Source: Balneola sp.
GTDB taxonomy: Bacteria > Bacteroidota > Rhodothermia > Balneolales > Balneolaceae
Length of the DNA stretch: 64,000 bases
Assembly (NCBI GenBank): GCA_002694685.1
Contig: NZMW01000001.1
Span: forward strand, 310,001-374,000
Direction of reading: 5' to 3'
Position 1 is the first letter of the stretch. Each line of letters begins with the position of its first letter. Made by a program: the position numbers and the translations under genes. Positions 56,587-64,000 of the stretch are shown here, piece after piece. The notes under the pieces are model-generated. The model ran no database searches and was not told the origin of the DNA. It worked only from the letters and a program-made list of their open reading frames with translations.

Positions 56587-57638
56587 AAATTCAATCGGAG
56601 TGAAAATACATGCATGTTAGAAATTTGGTACGGTTCCATCACAAAGGCATAATCGATGGAAGGTGAAAATACATCAAAAGGGAGATGAATGGAAAAACCA
56701 CTGCTTAAAGCCCAGCTATCAAAATCCTCAGTGTCAGGTAGTTGCCATCCGGCACGAAGGGTAAACCGCTGATGAGCTCTCCAAGAGCTTCCCAAACGTA
56801 ATTGGGTGGAGCTGGTGTTAATTTCTTCCGAAGAAGTGATAGTAGTTGGGACACCGTCTTCCACAAAAGTAGAGGTTGTTTGAATTTCTGAAGTGTAGGA
56901 TTGGATCTCAAAATCAGCTGAAACGGTAACCTGATTCTTTTGGTAAGCAACGCCGAGGGTATATCGGGTAGGGAAATTGTTTATAACATCACGGCCCTGT
57001 GATAAACCGTATAAGTCCTGAGCATTCCATTTATAATTGGCAAACAAATCTTTGATAGACAAGGCAATATTGGTGTGAATTCCTGCATGATACAATATCC
57101 CAAAATCTAAGCCAACGCCAATTGCGTTGTCCAATTCAGAATGGTAGTCAGCCATATTAAACTTAAGGCCGATTCCTGCTTTCATTTTATTACTGAGCCG
57201 GATTCCAAAAATACTAGATAGCTGATATTCATTGATATCAAATAAACCGGTTGAGTAACCGCTGACGGTTCGCCCATCGATGTCTTGCACACCTGTTCTA
57301 AGCAGATTAAATGATAAGCCAGCCGTTGGAGGGAGTTTAAATTGAACTCCTGAGCTCTGAAATATCCGGTCAAATTGTAGGGCCCCTATACTGAAATCAG
57401 CTTGGCGCTTGTCGATAAGCATGGCTGCCTGAGCTGGGTTGTAGTAGGAATAAGCGCCTTCCGTTGTAACGGCCGACATAGCATTCCCCATAGCCATTCC
57501 ACGGGCGCTATAGCCAATTCTGTTGGATGCTCCAGCAAAACCACCATTTTGAGCATATAAAGAAGGAGAGATCAACAAGGCGATAAGCAGTGGAAAAAAT
57601 ATGAGAGCTCTATTTTGATATCTGTGTGAAATCTTCAT
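56583..57638 (-). CDS. PorV/PorQ-family outer-membrane barrel, second of pair
   Basis: 351 residues, signal peptide 1 to about 29. The mature start SNRIGYSARGMAMGNAMSAV followed by YSYYNPAQAAML is the PorV signature (small-residue MG/NPA motif); about 14 strands follow, ending MHVFSLRLNL. It shares one base with the upstream propeller gene. In Porphyromonas PorV carries type IX cargo to the sortase PorU; here it may serve the neighbouring propeller protein. Confidence 0.8.
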   Translation of the reverse strand: MKISHRYQNRALIFFPLLIALLISPSLYAQNGGFAGASNRIGYSARGMAMGNAMSAVTTEGAYSYYNPAQAAMLIDKRQADFSIGALQFDRIFQSSGVQFKLPPTAGLSFNLLRTGVQDIDGRTVSGYSTGLFDINEYQLSSIFGIRLSNKMKAGIGLKFNMADYHSELDNAIGVGLDFGILYHAGIHTNIALSIKDLFANYKWNAQDLYGLSQGRDVINNFPTRYTLGVAYQKNQVTVSADFEIQSYTSEIQTTSTFVEDGVPTTITSSEEINTSSTQLRLGSSWRAHQRFTLRAGWQLPDTEDFDSWALSSGFSIHLPFDVFSPSIDYAFVMEPYQISNMHVFSLRLNL

Positions 57639-59299
57639 TAATCCACCACCAAAATTTTACCGTTCACTTGCCTGCTTCCGTTTTCAATCACATAGATATA
57701 AGGTGCATTAGCTACTTTGCGTCCTTTACCGTCAAGTCCATCCCAAACAGCTTCATAGGTTCCGGGCGGGAAAGAATTATTTTCGACTTCACGAACTAAG
57801 TTCATTCCAAAGTCAAAAATTCTGACTTTAACAGTACTTTGATTCTTCACCTCAAACTTAATTCGAACCAATTCGTGAACAGTAGGAGAGAACGGGTTTG
57901 GGTAGGCATAGGTATTAACATCCCGTCCCTCATCATGTATATTACCGCCTTTAAGTGGGAAGTTGACGCGAGTGATTTCCCAGTTATCAAAAGTTTGCCC
58001 AGCTGTACAACACTGGTGAGAGGCGATTCCATCTTCTGTTGAAATCCAAATTCTATCGTTTGTTGAAGTTGCCGAGTAATACACTGCAGAAGGCTTAATA
58101 AAAGTATTTGGGCTTCTTATCTCAGGAGATTTGATCCAGGTATCCCCACCATTGGAAGATATAAAAAGTCCATTCTCGCCTGTAGCGAAAACATATCCAT
58201 CTTTAAACCCAATATCGTTGATACGTTCGCCAACGAGCATCTGAGTAAATGTTTCACCACCGTCATCTGTATAAACAATCCCTTGTTTTTCGACTCCAGC
58301 CTCAATTACACGGTTGGTCATCCAAATTCTATTGGTACTGGGTTCTTCTTTAATTTCAATAACCCAATTCCCAATCAGTCCATCTACAGAACCATCAAAC
58401 ACAATGTGAGACCACCTGATGCTATCTGTTGGGGCAGTCAGAGCGTTGTCCGAAACGTTTACTCCATTTCCGGTTCCAACCCAAACCCGATTTTGGGTAT
58501 CAATGTAAACCCCAAATACTCTGAGATTGAATAAGAAATCACTTCTTGGATCATATCTGTTAATTTGAACGCTACTTCCTGTTGAGAGGCTAAGGTTCGA
58601 GCTCCACAAATAGTCTTCTTCTGGAGTAAGTTCAGAGACATTATCAGGCGGAAGGATGACTCTTTCCCATGTTTGTCCAAAATCTGTGCTTCGCAATAAG
58701 CCGCCACTAAAATTTGCTGAGAAAACTACCTCGTCCTTAAAATCAACTTCATAAGGAGGGGACAGCTCTGGGACTGTGAATCGTATTCTATTGTAAGTTA
58801 CTCCGCCATACGTAAACTGAATGTCACAATCAGGGTCGTAATCATCAAGACTCGAAGGCTGTTCATAATCCGGATCAGAAGAAAAACATTTAGAAGGAGG
58901 GTCTGGATCGGTTACATCTGGCTCAAATCTCCATGAATCTCCTCCATCAACAGAAAAATAATAACCAAAAGCTGTTTGTGGAGAACCTTCAGCATCTGAA
59001 TTTGTATATCCTAACCCAGCCAGCACAGTATCTTGCCCAAGTTCTAAAGAATAAACCCGTCCAACATTGTCCGTTACACTATCAGCACCTTCTGGGCGGA
59101 ACCATTCAGATGCGTTACCAATATTTCTGTTTAGCTCGGGGCTGATCCAGACGGTGTCACCATAAGCAAGAATGGTACTCACACCGTTAAAACGAATAGT
59201 ATTGAAGGTTTCTGTATTTTCGCCCAGCGGACCATATACTTGAGCTAGACCCATAAAAGGGATGAGTATAAAAGTAAAAGCAACTAATAATTTTTTCAT
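57638..59299 (-). CDS. Secreted BNR-type beta-propeller with FlgD-like C-terminal sorting domain
   Basis: 553 residues, signal peptide 1-20 (MGLAQ). Asp-box repeats VDGGDSW, STDFGQTW, DDGGETF and SNGGDTW mark a beta-propeller over about 90-440. Residues about 465-553 form an Ig-like FlgD/type IX sorting tail opening AYPNPFSP and ending GKILVVD. Probably a type IX cargo displayed on the surface. A propeller plus sorting domain beside PorV/PorQ also recalls PorZ, which binds anionic lipopolysaccharide, but the length is shorter and I cannot show homology. Confidence 0.78.
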   Translation of the reverse strand: MKKLLVAFTFILIPFMGLAQVYGPLGENTETFNTIRFNGVSTILAYGDTVWISPELNRNIGNASEWFRPEGADSVTDNVGRVYSLELGQDTVLAGLGYTNSDAEGSPQTAFGYYFSVDGGDSWRFEPDVTDPDPPSKCFSSDPDYEQPSSLDDYDPDCDIQFTYGGVTYNRIRFTVPELSPPYEVDFKDEVVFSANFSGGLLRSTDFGQTWERVILPPDNVSELTPEEDYLWSSNLSLSTGSSVQINRYDPRSDFLFNLRVFGVYIDTQNRVWVGTGNGVNVSDNALTAPTDSIRWSHIVFDGSVDGLIGNWVIEIKEEPSTNRIWMTNRVIEAGVEKQGIVYTDDGGETFTQMLVGERINDIGFKDGYVFATGENGLFISSNGGDTWIKSPEIRSPNTFIKPSAVYYSATSTNDRIWISTEDGIASHQCCTAGQTFDNWEITRVNFPLKGGNIHDEGRDVNTYAYPNPFSPTVHELVRIKFEVKNQSTVKVRIFDFGMNLVREVENNSFPPGTYEAVWDGLDGKGRKVANAPYIYVIENGSRQVNGKILVVD

Positions 59300-60103
59300 T
59301 TATTCAATAATACTAAATGTGCTTTTTACGGTATCACTTACCAATCCACCTCTGTCAATGGCAAAATATTCCAGATCATAATCCTGTAGTTGATTTGATG
59401 AATTGATCTGTAGACCCAGGGTGAAGGTAGAGTCATTGGCTGCGGGGTCACCACCGTTATCTCCATCATCATAAAGCTGAAATGGAGATCCTGAAACCTC
59501 ACTACCAGTTTGTTGGCTTATTAACCTCATATAAACTCCTTCAATAGTATCCATGCCTTCATCGTCAAATACTTTAGCCTGAAATGCTACTGCTCTGTTA
59601 CCCTGATTTGGTCGTATTATAGATTCGGGGTTATTTACACTGATAATTGTAGGAGGGACGACGGAAAAACCGGAAATTTTTAACTTCCCTTGTGCATAAC
59701 TGGTACTTGAATTGTCTCCGGAAATTCTCAGATACACGATGTAATCACTGAAAAAAGTAGTTTTAGTTTCGAAGGGAATGGTTTCCTCATAAAGATTAGC
59801 CGTGGAGCTTTCAGTCAAAGTTCGTTGTAAAACCAATTCATCTGTTGATCGGTTGAATACTGAAAGAGTAAGCTGCTCATCATTTCCAAGATTAATAGTG
59901 GAAGCCTCAAAAGATACCTGAACGGTAGTGTCTTTAATTCCGTCGTTTGCAGAAGTAAAGTTGACCTCAGAGGGAGTAATCTCAAAATTAACTATAGCGG
60001 ATGTATCCTGGAAAATTTCGTCCGGACCTGCAGTCTGGTCGCATGCAATAAAACCAAGACTTAAAAATGCCAAAAGAGTACCGTAGATGAATAGGTGCTT
60101 CAA
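59300..60103 (-). CDS. Surface lipoprotein with Ig-like repeats
   Basis: 267 residues, TTG start, lipobox ending at Cys21 (LGFIAC). The mature part has two beta-sandwich-like stretches (about 38-140 and 150-265) with a DDGDNGGDPAANDSTFTL loop rich in acidic residues that could bind calcium. No family is recognised with certainty. First gene of the nine-gene unit; its stop touches the start of the propeller gene. A -7-like box lies at 60173. Confidence 0.7.
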   Translation of the reverse strand: MKHLFIYGTLLAFLSLGFIACDQTAGPDEIFQDTSAIVNFEITPSEVNFTSANDGIKDTTVQVSFEASTINLGNDEQLTLSVFNRSTDELVLQRTLTESSTANLYEETIPFETKTTFFSDYIVYLRISGDNSSTSYAQGKLKISGFSVVPPTIISVNNPESIIRPNQGNRAVAFQAKVFDDEGMDTIEGVYMRLISQQTGSEVSGSPFQLYDDGDNGGDPAANDSTFTLGLQINSSNQLQDYDLEYFAIDRGGLVSDTVKSTFSIIE

Positions 60104-60172
60104 AATAATATAGCTGCTAAAAGATTGATCTGTAATGGTAAGGATTCATCATTCTTAAATCCAATACGGTTT

Positions 60173-60180
60173 CAAACTTA
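60173..60180 (-). promoter_or_regulatory. Possible -7 element of the lipoprotein operon
   Basis: On the minus strand TAAGTTTG (60180-60173) matches TAnnTTTG exactly, but the -33 box 20 bases upstream is not TTG. The leader would be about 65 bases. Confidence 0.35.
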
Positions 60181-60200
60181 TTAAATTGTGGAAGTTGATA

Positions 60201-60231
60201 TTGCATGTACTCTATGATGCCGTTATATTCG
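60201..60231 (+). promoter_or_regulatory. Promoter of the trp operon
   Basis: TTG (60201-60203), 20 bases, TATATTCG (60224-60231), five of six fixed positions of TAnnTTTG. Transcription would begin about at 60237, so the leader peptide ATG at 60239 would lie at the very 5' end of the mRNA. Confidence 0.55.
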
Positions 60232-60238
60232 TCGCGTT

Positions 60239-60313
60239 ATGAAAAACCAAATCGTTCAACTTAATTCTTGGTGGTGGCCTGTTGTAGAAAATAACAGTGG
60301 GTCTCGTATGTGA
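60239..60313 (+). CDS. trpL: trp operon leader peptide
   Basis: A 24-codon reading frame, MKNQIVQLNSWWWPVVENNS then GSRM, with three consecutive Trp codons at 60269-60277. Three Trp codons in a row just before a terminator and trpE are the hallmark of ribosome-mediated attenuation. The frame has no recognisable Shine-Dalgarno sequence, and the promoter lies so close that it is probably read as a leaderless message. The codons after the Trp run contain the first arm of the antiterminator (60293-60302). Confidence 0.9.
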   Translation: MKNQIVQLNSWWWPVVENNSGSRM

Positions 60314-60374
60314 TTGAGCGATAGAGAAAGAATGTAACCAAACCCACTGTTCCGCCGGAATTGTGGGTTTTTTT
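60293..60374 (+). promoter_or_regulatory. trp attenuator: antiterminator and terminator
   Basis: Arm A AACAGTGGGT (60293-60302) is perfectly complementary to arm B ACCCACTGTT (60342-60351). Arm B overlaps the left half of a terminator: AACCCAC (60341-60347) pairs with GTGGGTT (60363-60369), with an inner TTCC/GGAA stem, followed by seven T (60368-60374). A ribosome stalled on the Trp codons leaves arm A free to pair with B and transcription goes on; a ribosome reaching the UGA at 60311 covers A, and the terminator forms. This is a two-hairpin version of the enterobacterial four-segment scheme. Confidence 0.9.
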
Positions 60375-60591
60375 GTTTATAAAAGTTCGTCATTGGTTAT
60401 TCGTGAAGTGTTCATCAGTCTTCAAATAACCAGTAATGACTATAATGGTTCCGACGCGGAGCGTACGGAACCAACAGTGAATTTATTGGCTCAGGTTTCT
60501 AAAGAAATATGATTTGAGTCGCGTATGGACATCGACTCGATCCTGACGCTCTGCGTCGGTGCAACTATTTTGATTGTTGAAATGAAATTCT
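60375..60591 (+). repeat. Palindrome-rich spacer between attenuator and trpE
   Basis: No gene is seen in these 217 bases, but several inverted repeats are: TGGTTATT/AATAACCA around 60391-60432; GGTTCCG...CGGAACC at 60447-60472 with a GACGCGGAGCG core; and CGCTCTGCGTCGG at 60547-60559, which pairs with CCGACGCGGAGCG at 60451-60463 except for one G-U. The wording GACGC(A/G)GAGCGTC between TTCC/GGAA arms resembles REP-type elements of other bacteria. Confidence 0.5.
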
Positions 60592-62052
60592 ATGATTAAA
60601 GAACAATTTTTAAAACTAAGTGACGAATATACAGCAGTACCGGTTTACCGAAGATTACTCGCTGATGTACTAACACCCGTCTCTCTATTTATGAATATAA
60701 GAGAAGGAGCCGAGTTCCCTTTTCTACTCGAATCGGTAGAGGGAGGGGAACAGCTTGCCCGATATTCTTTTATTGGAAGGAATCCATATCAAAAGCTAGT
60801 ATTTGACGGGAGGGAAACGAAACTGGAAACTTCATCAAACAAAGAGACCATTGATATAGGCTACTTTGAGAAGCTGAAAGAACTCACTACAGCTTACTCT
60901 GAACCAACACTCCCTGAATTACCCAGACTCAAAGGCGGTGCCGTCGGTTTTTCAGCTTATGATACTTTTCGGTTGGTTGAAGACTTGCCTAATGTACCCG
61001 ATGATGATTTGAATCTTCCCGAAGCGATTTGGGCATTCTACGACGAAATTTTTGCCTTCGACCATGTGAAACACCAAATCGTATTGATTAAAACAGTTTT
61101 TGTTGAGGAAGAAGAAGACCTGGATCAGGCATATAAAAAAGCTCAGCGAAGTCTGTATGAAATGGAAGCAGCGGCTCTCAGCTCTAATTATGAAAGCAGA
61201 CCCTTTACTATTGATACAGATTCACTTACTAGTAATATGAAACAGGATTACTTTGAGAAGATCGTAGAGAAAGGGAAAGAATACATTTATGAAGGGGATA
61301 TCTTTCAAGTAGTTCTTTCACAGCGGTTTGAAGCTGATATGAGTGGAGACCCTTTTATGCTGTATCGAGCTTTAAGAATGGTTAATCCTTCTCCTTATTT
61401 ATTTTATTTAGATTTTGAGGATTTCCAACTCGTGGGTTCATCACCGGAAGTCTTGGTTAGAGTTCAAGAGGGAGAGACCCGCGTTTTGCCTATTGCCGGA
61501 ACACGACCAAGAGGTAAAACGCATCAAGAAGATTTAGCGTTAGAAGAGGATTTGAAAAACGATCCTAAGGAAGTGGCCGAGCATATTATGTTGGTGGATT
61601 TAGGACGCAATGATTTATCCCGTGTATGCAAAGCCGGAACCGTTAAAATGGAACGAAATCAGGTTATAGAGAGATATTCACACGTGATGCATATTGTAAG
61701 TGACGTAGTTGGTGAACTTCAGGACAATCAAACTTCCGTTGATGCTCTGATGCAATGTTTCCCTGCAGGCACGGTTAGTGGAGCCCCTAAAATCAGAGCC
61801 ATGGAGATTATTGACGAACTTGAGCCAACTAAGCGTGGCACATATGCTGGTGCAGTCGGTTATTTCGATTTCTCAGGAAATATGGACACCTGTATTGCCA
61901 TTAGAACCATGGTTGTAACAGGAAACAAAGCCTATATTCAGGCCGGTGCCGGGATTGTAGCCGATAGTAATCCCACCAAAGAATTTGAAGAAACACAAAA
62001 CAAAGCAGGCGCACTTATTCAGGCGCTTAGCGTAGCTTTAGATATTCAATGA
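60592..62052 (+). CDS. trpE: Anthranilate synthase component I
   Basis: Converts chorismate to anthranilate with ammonia from TrpG. The 486-residue protein has the Trp-feedback motif LLES (45-48), the [10 protein letters not shown] and [10 protein letters not shown] chorismate-domain motifs, and [11 protein letters not shown] near 388, so it should be both feedback-inhibited and attenuated. First structural gene after the attenuator; it overlaps trpS by ATGA. Confidence 0.96.
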   Translation: MIKEQFLKLSDEYTAVPVYRRLLADVLTPVSLFMNIREGAEFPFLLESVEGGEQLARYSFIGRNPYQKLVFDGRETKLETSSNKETIDIGYFEKLKELTTAYSEPTLPELPRLKGGAVGFSAYDTFRLVEDLPNVPDDDLNLPEAIWAFYDEIFAFDHVKHQIVLIKTVFVEEEEDLDQAYKKAQRSLYEMEAAALSSNYESRPFTIDTDSLTSNMKQDYFEKIVEKGKEYIYEGDIFQVVLSQRFEADMSGDPFMLYRALRMVNPSPYLFYLDFEDFQLVGSSPEVLVRVQEGETRVLPIAGTRPRGKTHQEDLALEEDLKNDPKEVAEHIMLVDLGRNDLSRVCKAGTVKMERNQVIERYSHVMHIVSDVVGELQDNQTSVDALMQCFPAGTVSGAPKIRAMEIIDELEPTKRGTYAGAVGYFDFSGNMDTCIAIRTMVVTGNKAYIQAGAGIVADSNPTKEFEETQNKAGALIQALSVALDIQ

Positions 62053-63041
62053 GCGATACTAAAACAATTTTATCCGGAATTCAGCCTTCAGGCAAACTTC
62101 ATATTGGAAATTATTTCGGAGCCATCCGCCAGCATATTCAAATGCAGGAGAAGGGAGAGGCTTTCTATTTTATAGCCAATTATCATTCACTTACGTCGCT
62201 GAATGATGGAAAACAACTTAAACAGAATACCCTTGATGTTACGCTGGATTATCTGGCTTTGGGTCTGGATCCTGAAAAAGCGACGTTTTTTGCTCAGTCT
62301 GATGTTCCGCAGGTTACCGAGCTAGCCTGGATACTTGGAACTTTAGCTCCAGTTTCTATGATGGAAAAAGGCGTTTCGTATAAAGACAAGATCGCAGCTG
62401 GTCTCAACCCTAACATTGGCTTGTTCACGTATCCAATTCTTCAGGCGGCAGATATCCTGATATACCACTCAGATGTTGTGCCGGTGGGAGAAGATCAAAA
62501 ACAGAATATTGAGATTACACGTGATTTGGCTGGTAAGTTTAACCATACTTTTGATGGGGAATACCTCAAGCTTCCGGAAGAGCACATAGTGAAGTCGGTT
62601 GCCATAGTACCGGGTACCGATGGACGTAAAATGAGTAAGAGCTACAAAAATACCATTAATATTTTTGCGGAAGGAAAGGCCTTAAAGAAACGTGTGATGT
62701 CTATTGATACTGACTCTACGCCACTTGAAGATCCCAAAGATCCCGAAACAGATAACGTATTTGCTCTGATCAAGCTTTTTGCTGACAAGGAAACACAGCA
62801 AGAGATTGCTAAGAAGTATAAAGCGGGTGGTTATGGCTACGGTCACGCTAAACAAGAACTCTTGGGGATGATTGAAGAATATTTTGGTGAAGCCAGAGAA
62901 CGCAGAAAAGAATTAGCCAAAGATTTAGATTACGTGCACGATGTTCTCCGGGAAGGTGGTAAGAAAGCTCGTGAAAGAGCTGAAACTGTCATGCAACCGA
63001 TTAGAGAAGTAACCGGTATTGTGAGGCATTTTAACTTATGA
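62049..63041 (+). CDS. trpS: Tryptophanyl-tRNA synthetase
   Basis: Charges tRNA-Trp. The 330-residue class I enzyme has HIGN at 18-21, GEDQKQNIE near 148 and KMSKS at 194-198; the length is normal. Its position between trpE and trpG, with four-base overlaps on both sides, puts it under the trp attenuator, so shortage of charged tRNA-Trp should raise the synthetase as well as the biosynthetic enzymes. Confidence 0.97.
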   Translation: MSDTKTILSGIQPSGKLHIGNYFGAIRQHIQMQEKGEAFYFIANYHSLTSLNDGKQLKQNTLDVTLDYLALGLDPEKATFFAQSDVPQVTELAWILGTLAPVSMMEKGVSYKDKIAAGLNPNIGLFTYPILQAADILIYHSDVVPVGEDQKQNIEITRDLAGKFNHTFDGEYLKLPEEHIVKSVAIVPGTDGRKMSKSYKNTINIFAEGKALKKRVMSIDTDSTPLEDPKDPETDNVFALIKLFADKETQQEIAKKYKAGGYGYGHAKQELLGMIEEYFGEARERRKELAKDLDYVHDVLREGGKKARERAETVMQPIREVTGIVRHFNL

Positions 63042-63601
63042 TTTTAATAATTGATAACTACGACTCATTTACCTACAACCTGGTCCATCTGGTAGCTGCA
63101 GAAACCGATGATTATAAAGTTATCCGAAACGATGCTATGACTTTGGAAGAAGTTAAAGAGCTAAAGCCGTCGAAGATCTTAATTTCACCCGGACCGGGGC
63201 GACCTCATGAAGCGGGAATCACTGAAGAGATCATAAGAGAACTAGGTAAAGGGACTCCAATTTTAGGCGTTTGTCTGGGGCATCAGGCCATTGGGGAAGT
63301 CTTTGGAGCTAAAGTAGTTCATGCCCCTAAGCTCATGCACGGCAAAGTCTCAAAAGTTTCACATGATGGGAAATTTATATTTGATGGGGCCGAAAAAGAT
63401 TTTATAGCAACCCGCTACCATTCCCTGATTCTAGACCCCGATACTATTCCAGATGTTCTCGAAATTACCGCTCATTCTGATGATGGAGTAATTCAAGGTG
63501 TCAGGCATAAGGAATTCCCCATTCAGGGCATCCAATTTCACCCCGAAAGCATTTTAACCACCGAAGGACCTAAACTCATTTCAAACTGGTTACGACAATA
63601 A
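63038..63601 (+). CDS. trpG: Anthranilate synthase component II (glutamine amidotransferase)
   Basis: Supplies ammonia from glutamine to TrpE. The 187-residue class I amidotransferase has the oxyanion motif SPGPGRP (50-56), Cys79 (GVCLGHQAIGE) and His168/Glu170 (FHPES). A protein this similar can also serve 4-amino-4-deoxychorismate synthase (pabA). It shares one base with trpD. Confidence 0.95.
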   Translation: MILIIDNYDSFTYNLVHLVAAETDDYKVIRNDAMTLEEVKELKPSKILISPGPGRPHEAGITEEIIRELGKGTPILGVCLGHQAIGEVFGAKVVHAPKLMHGKVSKVSHDGKFIFDGAEKDFIATRYHSLILDPDTIPDVLEITAHSDDGVIQGVRHKEFPIQGIQFHPESILTTEGPKLISNWLRQ

Positions 63602-64000
63602 TGGATTTCAAAAGCATATTAAATAAACTTTCTTTCTCTGAAGACCTAAGCCAAATCGAGGCCGAAACAGCTCTGAACCTTATCATGACAGGTGAAGTTT
63701 CTGAGGAGCAAATTGCTGCTTTTCTTACAGCTATGCGGCTTAAAGGTGAAACGGTGGAAGAACTCACTGCTTTCGTAAAAGTAATGCGTTCTAAAGCTGT
63801 TAAAGTTGATGTAGATATCAAAGGAGCAATTGACTTAGTAGGAACGGGAGGAGATCAGTCAGGTACATTCAATATATCTACAGCATCGTCCTTTATTACG
63901 GCTGCAGCTGGAGTTGCAGTTATCAAGCATGGAAACCGCAGTGCATCCAGTAAATGTGGAAGTGCAGATGTTTTGGAGCATTTAGGAGCTTCTATAGAGC
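63601..64000 (+). CDS. trpD: Anthranilate phosphoribosyltransferase, cut by window edge
   Basis: Second step of the tryptophan pathway, joining anthranilate and PRPP. The ATG overlaps the trpG stop by one base (TAATG). The 133 visible residues include the N-terminal helical domain and the PRPP loop GTGGDQSGTFNIST (81-94), then KHGNRSASSKCGSADVLE (109-126). The rest lies beyond the window. Confidence 0.95.
   Translation, partial: MDFKSILNKLSFSEDLSQIEAETALNLIMTGEVSEEQIAAFLTAMRLKGETVEELTAFVKVMRSKAVKVDVDIKGAIDLVGTGGDQSGTFNISTASSFITAAAGVAVIKHGNRSASSKCGSADVLEHLGASIE

Noticed and set aside
1-64000. Reassigned TAG codon as explanation for the two internal ambers
   Set aside because: TAG ends nuoG, the PspC gene, the fusion protein, the DUF5777 gene, the cytochrome and wecB at natural lengths, so TAG is a normal stop here.
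1-64000. CRISPR arrays, tRNA or rRNA genes, insertion sequences or prophage
   Set aside because: No regularly spaced repeats, cloverleaf sequences, transposase, integrase or phage genes were recognised in genes or spacers.

Overview
The window looks like part of a chromosome from the Bacteroidota/Rhodothermota/Balneolota side of the tree; a Balneola- or Gracilimonas-like marine bacterium is my best guess. The evidence is Bacteroidota-type promoters (a TTG box, 20 bases, then TAnnTTTG), few Shine-Dalgarno sequences, PorV/PorQ-type barrels and a FlgD-like secretion tail typical of type IX secretion, BshC, and a compact complex I operon with a short NuoG. The taxon is inferred. Most of the window is housekeeping DNA with three accessory blocks. 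At least nine genes start with TTG.

Layout. 1-6346 (minus): nuoA-B-C-D-E-F-G and the first codons of a probable nuoH. 6584-10118 (plus): bifunctional nuclease, bshC, 5-formyl-THF cyclo-ligase, PspC protein. 10330-25959 (plus): a tightly packed 12-gene locus resembling a Pel exopolysaccharide system: REC-histidine kinase, REC-GAF regulator, two PelF-type glycosyltransferases, PelG, a GAF-GAF-HD protein, a PelA-hydrolase-like lipoprotein, a large unknown membrane protein, a 1.3-kilo-residue protein joining a PelA-like deacetylase to a PelB-like helical scaffold and outer-membrane barrel, and two small membrane proteins. 25968-27796 (minus): barrel, YceI protein and an unusual CX4CH cytochrome lipoprotein. 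27908-29750 (plus): HD hydrolase, mltG. 29774-41531 (minus): LppC-like receptor, guaA, gcvH, accC, accB, efp, SLC6-type transporter, GH13 debranching enzyme, metG. 41669-49578 (plus): tmk, a START-like protein, then aroE, yfiH, HDAC-like, dxr, rseP, psd, pssA. 49569-60103 (minus): a nine-gene unit coupling polysaccharide assembly (wecB, two glycosyltransferases, a deacetylase, a flippase) to two PorV/PorQ barrels, a secreted propeller protein and a lipoprotein. 60239-64000 (plus): a trp operon, trpE-trpS-trpG-trpD, behind a complete Trp attenuator with a 24-codon leader peptide.

Most unusual points. (1) The Pel-like locus has no recognisable separate PelB, PelD or PelE; its outer-membrane protein appears to be a PelA-PelB fusion, and a GAF-GAF-HD protein stands where a c-di-GMP module would be expected. 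(2) Two genes of that locus, pelG and the hydrolase, each carry one in-frame TAG inside an otherwise intact frame. TAG ends other genes here, so this is not a reassigned code: it is double inactivation, readthrough or assembly error. (3) The trp leader can be read base by base as a two-state attenuator, and trpS lies inside the operon. (4) Type IX-type surface genes and polysaccharide genes share one transcription unit.
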